64,000 bases of DNA from Apium graveolens (lineage: Eukaryota; Streptophyta; Magnoliopsida; Apiales; Apiaceae): positions 65,817,414 to 65,881,413 of the forward strand of contig NC_133653.1 in assembly GCF_009905375.1 (NCBI RefSeq), written 5' to 3'. Of this stretch, positions 24,121 through 34,771 are shown piece by piece. The translations under genes were made by a program, and so were the position numbers. Position 1 is the stretch's first letter; every line of letters starts with the position of its first letter. The notes under the pieces are model-generated. The model was not told the DNA's origin, made no database searches, and saw nothing but the letters and a program-made list of their open reading frames with translations.

Positions 24121-27100
24121 TCAAGAATTATTAAGCATACCTAATTCACTTACCAACCTTGAAAAGGTGGATTCATCAAGTGGCTTGGTAAATATATCTG
24201 CAAGTTGCTTTTCACTTGGAACAAAATGCAGTTCCACAATACTATTCATCACATGTTCCCTTATGAAGTGATACTTGATATCTATGTGCTTTGTTCTTGA
24301 ATGTTGTACTGGATTTTCAGTGATGGAAATTGCACTTGTGTTATCACAGAAAATATGAATCCTATCCACTTGTAGACCATAGTCCAACAATTAGTTTTTT
24401 ATCAACAAAATCTGTGCACAGCAACTACCAGCAACAATATATTCAGCTTCAAGTGTAGAAGTAGAAACTGAATTTTACTTTTTACTGAACCAGGACACAA
24501 GCTTGTTCCCTAGAAATTGACAGGTTCCTGTTGTACTTTTTCTGTCTATTTTATAACCCGCATAATCTACATCTGAATAACCAGTTAGATCAAAACCATA
24601 ATCTCTAGGGTACCAAATGCCAAGTTTTGGTGTTCCCTTGAGATATCTGAAAATTCTCTTAATAGCTACTAAATGAGATTCTCTAGGATCAACCTGAAAT
24701 CTAGCACAAAGACAAGTAGAAAATATTATATCTGGCCTACTAGCTGTTAAGTACAGAAGTGAGCCCACCATGCCTCTATAACTTGAAATATCCACAGACT
24801 TTTCAGTAGTGTTAAATTCAAGCTTAGTTGTAGTGGCCATGAAAGTTTTTGCAGATGTGCAATCCATTAGATCAAACTTCTTTAAAAGATCATGAATGTA
24901 TTTAGTTTGACTAATGAATATTCCATCACTAACTTACTTAACTTGTAAGCCAAGAAAATAAGTTAGTTCTCCCATCATGCTCATTTCATACTTACTTTGC
25001 ATTAATTTGGCAAACTTTTTGCAAAGTTTTTCATCTGTAGAGCCAAATATAATATCATCTAAATAAATTTGAACAAGTATACTAGAGCCATTAACATTTC
25101 TAAAGAATAAAGTTTTATCCACAGTACCTCTTGTGAAGTGATTTTCCAAAAGAAACTTTGATAAAGTGTCATACCAGGCTCTAGATGCTTGCTTCAGTCC
25201 ATAGAGTGCTTTCAAAAGATAGTAGAAATAATTTGGGAAATTTGGATCTTCAAAACCAGGAGGCTGACTGACATAGACTTCCTTCTCCAAATCTCCATTT
25301 AGAAAAGCACTCTTGACATCCATTTGATAGACCTTGAAATTGGCATGGGCTGCATAGGCTAAGAAAATTATGATGGCTTCAAGTCTTGCAACAGGAGCAA
25401 AAGTTTCATCAAAATCTATTCCTTCTTGTTGCCAATAGCCCTTAGCAACCAATCTAGCTTTGTTCCTAACCACTATGCCATTTTCATCCATCTTGTTTCT
25501 GAATACCCATTTGGTGTCAATTGGATTCTTTCCTTTAGGCTTGGGTACCAGCTTCCATACTTTATTTCTTTTAAATTGGTTTAGCTTCTCCTGTATAGCT
25601 AAAATCCAATCAAGATCCAACAAAGCTTCTTCTACCTTCTTTGGTTCTTCCTTAGATAGGAAGCTGCTATATAGACATTCTTCTTGAGTTTCTCTCCTTG
25701 TTTGAACTCTAGAAGATACATCACCAATGATGAGCTCAAAGGGGTGATCTTTTGTCCATTTTCTTTATTGAGGTACATTAACTCTAGATGAAGAGGCCTC
25801 ATTGTTGTCTTGATGTGTGACTGAGTTTTGATTATTAGAAACTCCCCTTGAGTTTGTGAATCTTTGATTTGAGAAGGGAGAATTTTCTGTAAGTGATCTA
25901 TTCTGACTTTCAGCTTCTTTTGATGACCCTACGGATGGTGCATTTTGAGTTCCGACGGATGAAGCTGATTGTCTCCCGACGGATAAAGCAGATTATCTCC
26001 CGACGGATGAAGCATTTTGCAAGTCGACAGATGTTGAATTTTGTGCTTCATTAGTAGTAGATTTTTCTGCATTATCCACATTATAAAATTTAAGGCTCTC
26101 ATGGTAATCTCCATCTTGCAGCTTTCAATCTTCTTATCATCAAACACAACATGTATTGATTCCATAAAAATATTGGTTCTTAGATTGTAGACTCTATATG
26201 CTTTAACAACAGCATATCCAACAAAAATTCCTTCATTTACTTTAGCATCAAACTTTCCATTTTGATCAGTTTGATTTCTCAAGATATAACATTTGCAACC
26301 AAAGACATGAAGAAAATTTAGAGTTGGCTTCTTGTTCTTGAACAATTGGTAGGATGTCATACACTTTGCTTGATTAACCAAAGAAATATTCTGAGTGTAG
26401 CATGCAGTATTTACAGCTTCAGCCCAGAAGTATGTTGGTAACTTTGATTCTTCAAGCATTGTCCTTGCAACTTCAATAAGTGATCTATTCTTTCTTTCCA
26501 CTACTCCTGTTGTGGAGTTCTTGCTGCTGAAAACTCATGCATAATCCCATTCTCTTCACAAAATTCTCTCATAACAGAATTTTTGAACTCAGTTCCATTG
26601 TCACGCCTGATTCTTCTAACTTTGAAATCAGGATGATTGTTGACTTGCCTTATGTGATTGATGATTATTTCACTAGCCTCATCTTCAGACTTTAGGAAAT
26701 ATGTCCAGGAGAACTTTGAGGAATCATCTACAATTACTAGGCAAAATATTTTCCTTGAGATGGACAACACATTGACTGGTCCAAACAAATCCATGTGTAG
26801 CATTTGTAGTGGTTCTTCAATTGTTGAATCATTCTTCCTGAATGATGCTTTAATCTACTTTCCTTTCTGGCAGGCATCACATAGTCCATCCTTAGAAAAC
26901 TCCAGTTGAGGAATACCTCTAACCAGTTCTTTCTTGACAAGCTTATTCATGGTCTTGAAGTTTAGATGGGACAGCTTCTTGTGCCACAACCAACTTTCAT
27001 CTTGACTTGCTTTACTGAGAAGACAAGTGACAGATTTTGCATTTGATGAGTTGAAGTCAGCTAGGTACACATTTCCTTTTCTCACTCCAGTGAGAACCAC

Positions 27101-27406
27101 TTTGTTGCTTCTTTTGTTAGTCACAACACATGCTTCTGTATTGAAGGTTACTGAATTGCCTTTATCACAAAGCTGGCTGATACTCAACAAATTATGTTTG
27201 AGACCATCCACTAAGGTAACCTCCTCAATGATGACATTGTCTTTAGAAATCAAGCCATATCCCACAGTATAACCCTTGCTGTCATCTCCAAAAGTAATAC
27301 TTGGGTCAGCTCTCTCCTTGAACTCTGTGAGCAGGGTAGAATCTCCAGTCATGTGTCTTGAACAACCACTATCCAAGTACCACAAATTCTTTCTGTTTCC
27401 CTGCAC
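24121..27406 (-). pseudogene. pol: Element A pol: protease, integrase, reverse transcriptase, RNase H
   Basis: It reads right to left. Protease: WYLDSGCSRHMTG near 27380. Integrase: HKKLSHLNF and CDACQKGK (finger), then HMDLFGP, RRDNGTEF and VERKNRS. TAG at 26855 (probably CAG) and a 4-bp deletion at about 26505 in the PQQNG segment break it. The integrase-RT linker (25929-26100) carries repeats encoding S(S/L)SVG from the CCGTCGG motif and is shifted in frame. Reverse transcriptase: [17 protein letters not shown] and the active site [11 protein letters not shown] stops lie at 24934, 24475 and near 24392, each one C-to-T change from CAA. RNase H: YSDVDYAG, EAEYIVAG, FCDNTSAI, ending at 24121. 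Confidence 0.9.
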
Positions 27407-27420
27407 ACATCAAAACCAAA

Positions 27421-28119
27421 TCAAGTTGATTTTGGTACCCAAGTTTCCTTGGGTCCTGTCTTGTTAGCTTTCTTCTTTTGTTTCTTAGGTTTGATCTCAT
27501 TTGACTTGGGGATATCAGATTCATCCTTAGTCATCTGAGTTGGACCTTTGAAACCAGTCATTAAAACAGAATTATCATGCACATTTTGATTAACAGGAAA
27601 ATACATGCTGTTTGCAAATATGTTATTCCAGTAAGGCATGCTAAATGGCATTTGAGGCATACTAAATGCAGCATAATAAGGATTAGGTACAAATAATATA
27701 TTAGCAAATTGTGCATTTATATTCTGTGCAGACATAGCATTCATAGGCATAGAAGGCATGGCATTCATGTTGAGAAAAGAAGATGATACAAATACAGGAG
27801 TAGGCATAGCCAGTTTCCAATTAACATACATATGATTAACACTACCACACTTAACACAGATTTTTCTTGGAGCATATTTATCAGGAGTGTAGTTGTTATA
27901 TTTGTTAATCCCTACTTTCCCATTTCTATTATTTTTCTTTTTAGTTTCTGTTTTAACCTCAATCTTTTCTAATCTATCATTCAATTGCTTGATAGACAGA
28001 TGACCAACATTCACTATCTTCTCCTTCTTCACTTGACTAGATTCTCCTGGAACAAAGTTTTTGGAAACTGATCCATACTTTTCATTTAACTTGGCAAGTT
28101 TGGCTTTGCTCACAGGTTT
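27421..28119 (-). pseudogene. gag: Element A gag, C-terminal part
   Basis: This is the continuation of A Gag after the S2 insertion. It begins at SKAKLAKLNEKYG, with a Lys-rich region and a CX2C-type remnant CVKCGSVNHMYVNW, where Trp replaces the final Cys. A Met/Asn/Phe-rich segment follows, and the frame ends ETWVPKST then TGA at 27421-27423. The W-V-P-K end followed about 35 bases later by the protease frame is the same gag-pol border layout as in B1, B2, C1 and C2. Pol is in another frame. Confidence 0.85.
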
Positions 28120-31100
28120 TGTAATAACCCCAATTTTTGGAATTTTTGAAACACGGATAAATAGTAACTTTTGCTGATGATGCTGATTAAGGAAAATTAT
28201 CAGACCACGCTATATAGGAGTACTTTTATGGAAATTCTAAGATCGTATTAGTATTCCATAAAGTAAATGAGTGTATGTAAAGGTCGTTAGAATTCGAATC
28301 CGGACACTTTGATTTTTCCAGAAAATCCACCAGATACCGAAAGAAATGAGTATAAGGTAACATGATTAAAAGGATTTAAATTCAAGGATTATAAGAGAGG
28401 ATCATAAAAGGAATATAAAATATTGAGAAAGGTTTAGGGGAACCCAAGTAATAAGATCCCAGATATGATCCCTCAAACGACGAACGAGAACGAAAGTTAA
28501 GCGAACCGTAAAACAAATAAGCGACCAAGAGACAAGCTTGTACAAGAAGCCAAGGATTGTGACATCATCAAACCACAAGGAAAGGACATGTGTTAAAAAT
28601 GTGACACAAGCATGGTGACATAAGCATGACAAAAAGAAGTGTGTTGTTGGTTGATTCTTGGCCATGCAAAAGCAAAATATCATAACACAAAAATTAAAAA
28701 TTTGACTTTGCTCCCATGAAGAGAAGCTCTCGGCCAAAACAAACCCAGCAACTTGAAATTGTCATATCTCCTTCAATACTCACTCAAATGTTGTGTTCTA
28801 TAGCTCGTTGGAAAGTTATTGAGATGGCATACAACTCTTGTTCACAAGTATCGTCCAAATAAGCATGGTAAGACCCTCATTTTTACAGTTCTTTCAATTG
28901 TACTTTTAGAAATTTCAAAGCCTAACTTTGTGTTCTTGATTTCTTTGGAAAGATCAAGCTTGTAGGAGGCTCCCTAAGGCTTCCTAGCAACTTAACACCT
29001 ACCAAGGAAGGTATAAACTTCAAACCATAGCCTTTAATTTTACTATTAGTGAGTTTGATGGTTGGTTTTCAAAATGAGAAGCATGATCTTTGATTATTAG
29101 TAGTTTGATTTGAAATTGGAGTGATTTGGTGAATGAATCTTGTTATAATTAATAGAAATTGATTGTGGTTGGTTGAGATGAAGAATCTGGAGAATAAGGA
29201 CTGGTATAGTATTATGTAGTTGAGGTTTTGTTGTGTTAATAATTGTGGGTTGTTTGGTGAGGTTTTGGTGTAGTGAGAAACTTGGAAAACTCGTAAATAT
29301 AGCCGTCGTAATGCCCGTTTTCCTTAGACTGTTGTACATGAATCTCGGACCAGATAACTCACTGACCAATATTTAAATTTGCCATGTTTAGCTAGATCAT
29401 GTCGTAAGCTTCGTTTTGGTATGTGGTTCGCTTAGATCCGATTTACGGTTTAGGAGAAACGACCGTTTTAAGTAATGGTGTTTCACGAACGAACCTTTAC
29501 CCCTCACTTTACTTTGAGACCTTGGTTAAGGCCCTTAAATGACTAATTGGAGTATGAAACAATTATGTAAAGTGGATTAGGCAGTTGGTAGAGTACTCGC
29601 GAAAGAATCGCCTTAAAATTCTTAATGGTTAATTAATTAAAAATGGTGGAGCCGAGGGTACTCGAACGACTTATGTGATTCATTAAGCGTAGGAGTGACC
29701 ATAAGCGAACGTTAGGGTTCAATTGGTTAAAGTCTAATTTCTTAAGCGACCGGGGTTTAATTCCGACTTATGTTGTTGTTCATAGGTTATCGGACCCACT
29801 CTAAGCTTAAGTCTATCCGGGAACACTCAGGCAAGTTTTCTACCCGTTATACTGTTGTTCTGATGTAAATATATGTATATGCATTATCTTGTGATAAGTG
29901 CATGATTGTTATTAGCAAATTTTGCGATATATTGGAGCATGCTGATATGGTATATATGCATGTCTGTTTCGTAATCTTGATATCTAATTGTTGATTCAAA
30001 TGCTTATAAGTTGCATAATACCTATGCTAGAGATAAGCAGTAGTTGCGTATACCCTTAGTATAGGGGACCCAAAGGTGAACATTTTCTAAAACCGGGAGT
30101 CGATGTTCCCGAGTATATTATTATATATATATATATATTTATATATATATAGATATAGTTTTCAAAACTATGAATCGAATAAGGTTTATTCGATAACTTT
30201 ATTTTATTAATGAATATTATTTTGAATATTCATTCGAGGGCTTATGACTCCGTCTATTTTATTAATGAATATAATTTTGAATATTCATTCTAGGACATAT
30301 GACTCCGTTTATTTTATTTAATGAATATTATTATTTGAATATTCATTCGAGGACTTATGGCTCCGATTATTTACTAATTATTATTCTTTATTTTATTAAA
30401 GAATAATGTGTCGGTAATCAAACTCACTTTTGATTATTCAAATAAAGATCCTACTTTCGTATAAGTATATCTTTGGTTATTTAATATTAATTTCAATTAT
30501 GAGTTTTAAAACTCCTACCTCGATTATTTTTATAAGGATCACCCTTATGGGAATATTATTTAAAAAATAATATTCAGATATTTTCTAATATATCGGGACT
30601 GATTTATTTTACTAAATCAGCATTACTCCAAAAATTCTTAAAAATATTTTCGAGTCTTCAAAATGATTTTTAAAGGTTAGGGCGGATCCCAAAACTCATT
30701 TTTTTATATTTAAGATCTTCCTTTTGAAGGGGATTTAAATACTCGCTCAAAACCTGAGGGATCCGGCTCTGTGGTGTATTTTATATTCGCAACAAGGTTG
30801 TTGTTTTGATAAAAGAGTTTTTGATTACTTACCCAACACTCGGGAAGTAAAATTCTTGGAACAAGTTAATCCATTAACAGGCACCGCCTGGGAAATATCG
30901 GTGAGTTTTCCTTTCCAACTAGATACGACTTCTTGGTGGAGCCGTATCAACAAGTTTCTACTTGGAGAAAGGGGGGACAAGCTTTACGTTTCAGAGTCAT
31001 GGATTTCATCTGAACTAGGAGTGGCGTAAGTGGTCGAGTGGCGCCGGCCCAGCCTTATTATATTGGCCCAAATGGCCTGGAAGTTCCGTTAAGACGATCC

Positions 31101-32290
31101 ATTCCTTAGGAGTCCAGTGTTCGGTTGACAAGTAAATCCGACAGGTTTTTCTCTACATGTAGAAAATGGTGGGGTTGCACTACTGCGACTGATCATCGTG
31201 AGTGGTCTTCCTGGCGCGGCAAACTCCCATAATGAGTTCATCATCCAATTGGATATTTCTGCAACACTACCCAGAGCACTTCGATAGAAAGGCTACGGCT
31301 GGACGATTGTTGAGTGTTGGCAGGGTCGAGTTTTCAAAATGATGTTTTCATCAAATGAAGTATCTCGTAACTTCATTTCATTTTGATGATATTTCAAAGA
31401 TTGATTCTATACAAGTTTTGTCTTGTAGCTTAATCTATGGGATGAACTATTTATACATTGAACGGTGGTAGTTCAAGTAGTATTCGGAAAAGATATAAGT
31501 ATATTGGAGTATCTTGTAACTTCATCTTTTAAACTTATATCTAGTAAATGATTACCTTGTGCATGTCAAAGATTTTCAGAAAAACGTTGAGACAAGGTTA
31601 GATATATGAGATCACCTTGCAACGATATTTTTATACATTTATAAACTGGAACTCTGTGTATATTATACATGTCAGAGGATTTCAAAGATTGTGAAAAGTA
31701 TATAGGTATATATATACTGAATATTTTGCGACTTGGTCGCGTTAAGATATCAACTTGGTTCATTTCTTCATGACCAAGACTTTCATGAGTACTATGAGAA
31801 TGCTCATATATTGTTAATTATTATACATATTATTTCGGTGGGCTTGTTGCTCACCCTTGCTTTCTTCTTTCATCACACAACAACAGACAGACAAGATGAA
31901 CATGACCAAGCTCCCAATTTGCGAGCGGATAGGAAACGTTCCGCAGTTTCCTATAGGCGTTGATGTCGCTGTAGTTGAGGTAGGAACTACCAATAGGCTA
32001 GGCTTTTAACTTTTGATGTACCAGACTTATGTATCTTTATGAATTGTAATAATGGCAAAGAAATGTAAATTTATTCAGAAACCCTTTTAAGGTGTAACAG
32101 TTTATAATTGTGGAATAAAATGACTTGTGTTATTTTTGATATTCATCTCTGAGACTATAATTTGTGGTGTGTGTGTATATTGTGGGGTCACAGTACTCAG
32201 TAGTTGGTTGACTGTTAAGATTAAGTATTGATAAAGGAAATGGAACTCGTGACAACCCGAATCCCCGACCCCGGATTTGGGGGTGTTACA
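28120..32290 (+). mobile_element. S2: 4.2-kb solo LTR, Ty3/gypsy type
   Basis: It starts tgtaataacccc and ends ggatttgggggtgttaca, which are near-inverted LTR termini. A perfect target duplication ggttt lies at 28115-28119 and 32291-32295. Removing 4,176 bp rejoins A gag in frame (AVRKP to VSKAK). There is no internal coding region, primer site or second LTR. Open frames inside it, such as minus 28402-28737, show no domain. The right half has LTR-like blocks (ggatccggctctgtgg at about 30758; TTGCTCACCCTTGCTTTC at about 31845) shared in part with S1. A (ta)n stretch occurs at 30118-30160. A Tekay/Del-like origin is inference. Confidence 0.8.
30198..30365. repeat. Tandem repeat, about 55 bp x 3, inside S2
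   Basis: Three consecutive units contain aatgaatatt ... aatattcatt (itself an inverted repeat) followed by cgagg.cttatg.ctccg. Units start near 30198, 30253 and 30308. A degenerate fourth follows. Confidence 0.85.
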
Positions 32291-33913
32291 GGTTTTCTCA
32301 CAGCCGACGGATGAGGATTTGTGTCACTTGACGGATGACTCTCATCATCCATCGAGTCCACATCTGTTAGCAATCCTTCAACCAAATCGGATTCCATCTT
32401 CTCCTTACTATTTTTCCAGGCTGCATCATAAAAGGACTCAATACCTTGAACTTTGTTGATTTGAGCATGAACATCTCTAGATGATTTCCATGCCTTAATC
32501 ACCTCCTGTTCTCATTCAAGTTGCTTTTTCAAAATCTCTTCTTTCTTCAAGGACTCAATTAATTTCTTCTTAGCAATCTTACATTCTATTTTCAATTTCT
32601 CAAATTCAATAAACTGAGACTCTAACACATTATTCCTCTCACTTAAAAATAGATTGTTTTCTTTAATTTTAGCATTTTCCTTAGTGAGAGACTTCAGTGT
32701 AACACGCAAATAATATAATTCTGTAGACATGTCATTAATTGCATCATTACACTTAGCTTTTGATAAATGTTCTAGGTTAGTGGTGATTACCTGATTACTT
32801 GAAGAACTTATTTATGTTTCATCAGATTAGGGCTAGATTCACATAGCTGACATCTTCATCCTCATCCAAACCATCTGCTGCCTAGTCATTTTCTTGTGTA
32901 ATAAAAGCCCTTTCCTTTTGTTTGAGCAACTCAAAATACTTCTGTTTATAATCCACAGGCTCAAACTTCTTCTTGCTAGAATCTGACTTTCTACACTCAC
33001 TGGCAAAATGCCCTGCCAAGCCACATTTGAAATATTTGAATTTTAATTTATCCACCATGTTTCTATTTGGCTTAGCTGCTCCAAAGTTCTTCGTGAACTT
33101 GAGCTTGGAAAATCTTTTGGAAAGGAATGGAAGATGTTCATCAACATCATCCATATCATCTTGGCTCAAAGAATCTTCATTTTCAGCTACTAGCCCCTTG
33201 CCTTTGTTTTCACAGACCTTTGTAGTAGACTTAACAGCTTCTACCTTCACCTCCTTCTCCTTTTCCAACTCAGCAACCAGTGCTATGGAACCTCCTTTCT
33301 TCTTTCCTTTCTCCATCCTCTCCAAGGTAAACTCCTTGTAATCCTGAGAATTTCTCAGTGAGACTGTCATTGGTTTCCATTCCTTTGGAAGAGATCTAAG
33401 GAACTTGAGATTGGAGTCTTTTGTATGATAGACTCTTCCATGCAACTTCAGAGCATTTAGTAGCTTTTGAAACCTACTAAATATGTCAGTGATAGTTTCA
33501 CTATCTTCACAATAAAAGTGCTCATATTGCTAAATTAGCAGTTGCATCTTATATTCACTAACTTGCTTAGAACCTTCACAGATAATTTGGATGGTGTCCC
33601 AAACCTCCTTGGCTATCTTGCAATTGATGATGTTGTCAAACATGTCACCATCAACTCCATTGAATAAAATATTCATGGTCTTTTGGTCCTTCCTGAATTG
33701 CTCAATATCATGATCTGACCATTCATGCCTAGGCTTGGGGACTGTAGGCTCATTGCCAGTAGAAGCTTTCATTGGAACATGAGAACCTCTCTCTATGCAA
33801 TCCACATAGGCCTCATCTTGAGAAAGAAGATGTAGGTGCATCTTCACCTTCCAGTAGTGATAATTGTCTTTGTCCAGAAATGGAATCTTCACTCCGATAT
33901 CCTTCTTGTTCAT
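32291..33913 (-). pseudogene. gag: Element A gag, N-terminal part
   Basis: The ATG at 33913 opens with KIPFLDKDNYHYWKVKM, the typical copia Gag N-terminus. SNLKFLRSLPKEWKPM lies in the second half of the capsid. A zinc knuckle follows: KCGLAGHFASEC is preceded by YFK where Cys is expected (CX2C damaged). Then comes a long Lys/Glu-rich coiled-coil-like region (32512-32730). Nonsense codons: TAG near 33532 (CAG), TAG 32882 (TGG), TAA near 32816 and TGA 32512 (CGA). A small deletion near 32830 changes the frame. The part next to S2 carries CCGTCGG motif copies inside the linker. Confidence 0.85.
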
Positions 33914-33960
33914 CTTGATGTTTTGTTGTGATCTTTAAATTCTTTGTACTTCAAGAGCTT

Positions 33961-33972
33961 GCTCTGATACCA
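33961..33972 (-). other. Primer binding site of element A, tRNA-iMet
   Basis: The minus strand reads tggtatcagagc, the standard copia primer site, two bases from the LTR end (...ataaca). Confidence 0.9.
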
Positions 33973-33974
33973 AT

Positions 33975-34123
33975 TGTTATTCCCTAACAATACAACAAAA
34001 ATTACAGAAGGGGGGTTGAATGTAATTCTGGCTTCTTTTTGAGATTTATGAAAAATGGTTCTAACTCAATTAATATCTAACTGTTTGATTTGTAAAGTAC
34101 AGAATTACAGAGTTAAGTAAATC
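33975..34123 (-). repeat. Fragment of the 5' LTR of element A
   Basis: It adjoins the primer site with the terminus tgttattccct (plus strand). It is cut after 149 bp by the B1 insertion at 34124. The remainder should lie beyond B1, outside the window. Confidence 0.8.
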
Positions 34124-34715
34124 TGTTAGATATATTTGATAATGTCATGGCTAATATGATTTATGTTTAGTTTTCAGATCTTACTTAAACATGATAAATC
34201 AGTACTTACTGGAAGTCAGGACTTAAGGATATCAGTACTTATATTATCAGGAGATAATCATCAGAAGATGGATATCAGAACTTAAGTGCTGCAGTATGTT
34301 CAGATAAGGATAGTAGCTGATTAAAGGAAAGAAGATTGAGATTAACATAAGAAGAGATATGCATGAAGAAGGAGTTCCGTGAAGAATGGAATACTTGGAA
34401 GAAAAGATATCTGATTGATATATTTTAGGAAGCAGAATTATATTCCATATCAATTAGCGATTATCTTGTAACTGTGTAGTATATAAATACAGACATAGGA
34501 TTTACACTAGAAGTGTTATAATATTCGAGAAGATTATTCGTAGTAACCCTAGCAGCTCTCGTGATATTTGTTCATCACTGAGAGGTAACAGTTCCATACT
34601 GTAACATAGTTTATTGTTTTAATAAAGTTTGTTTTCTGTTACTTGAGATATTAAAGTTCGATTTGATTGTACTTTACACTGTATTCACCCCCTCTACAGT
34701 GTGTGTGACCTAACA
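34124..34715 (+). repeat. 5' LTR of B1
   Basis: It starts tgttagatatat and ends gtgacctaaca, 592 bp, and matches the B2 LTR at 58805-59415. A TATA box lies at 34480-34487 and aataaa near 34620. Confidence 0.92.
34480..34487 (+). promoter_or_regulatory. Putative LTR TATA box of B1
   Basis: tatataaa is conserved at 59180-59187 in B2. An aataaa motif about 140 bp downstream defines a plausible R region. Confidence 0.6.
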
Positions 34716-34717
34716 AG

Positions 34718-34729
34718 TGGTATCAGAGC
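34718..34729 (+). other. Primer binding site of B1, tRNA-iMet
   Basis: tggtatcagagc lies two bases after the LTR end. Confidence 0.92.
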
Positions 34730-34771
34730 CTTTCTGTTAACACACATACAGTTAAAGATCCAAACACAATC

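Larger units (their letters stand above)
11001..34123 (-). mobile_element. Element A: Sirevirus-like Ty1/copia retrotransposon, host of the surrounding insertions
   Basis: The minus-strand order from right to left is 5' LTR fragment (33975-34123), primer site, gag, protease, integrase, RT, RNase H, untranslated region, aORF. Integrase before RT makes it copia. The tRNA-iMet primer site, the coiled-coil-like Gag extension and the post-pol ORF fit Sireviruses (SIRE/Maximus). It is interrupted by S2 (28120-32290), S1 plus D (11665-23189), E (left) and B1 (right). The 3' end and the rest of the 5' LTR are outside the window. Many nonsense codons and several indels show it is the oldest layer. Confidence 0.88.

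Noticed and set aside
28402..28737. Minus-strand 111-codon frame inside S2
   Set aside because: No domain, hydrophobic and Cys-rich composition typical of chance A/T-rich frames, and it lies inside an LTR.
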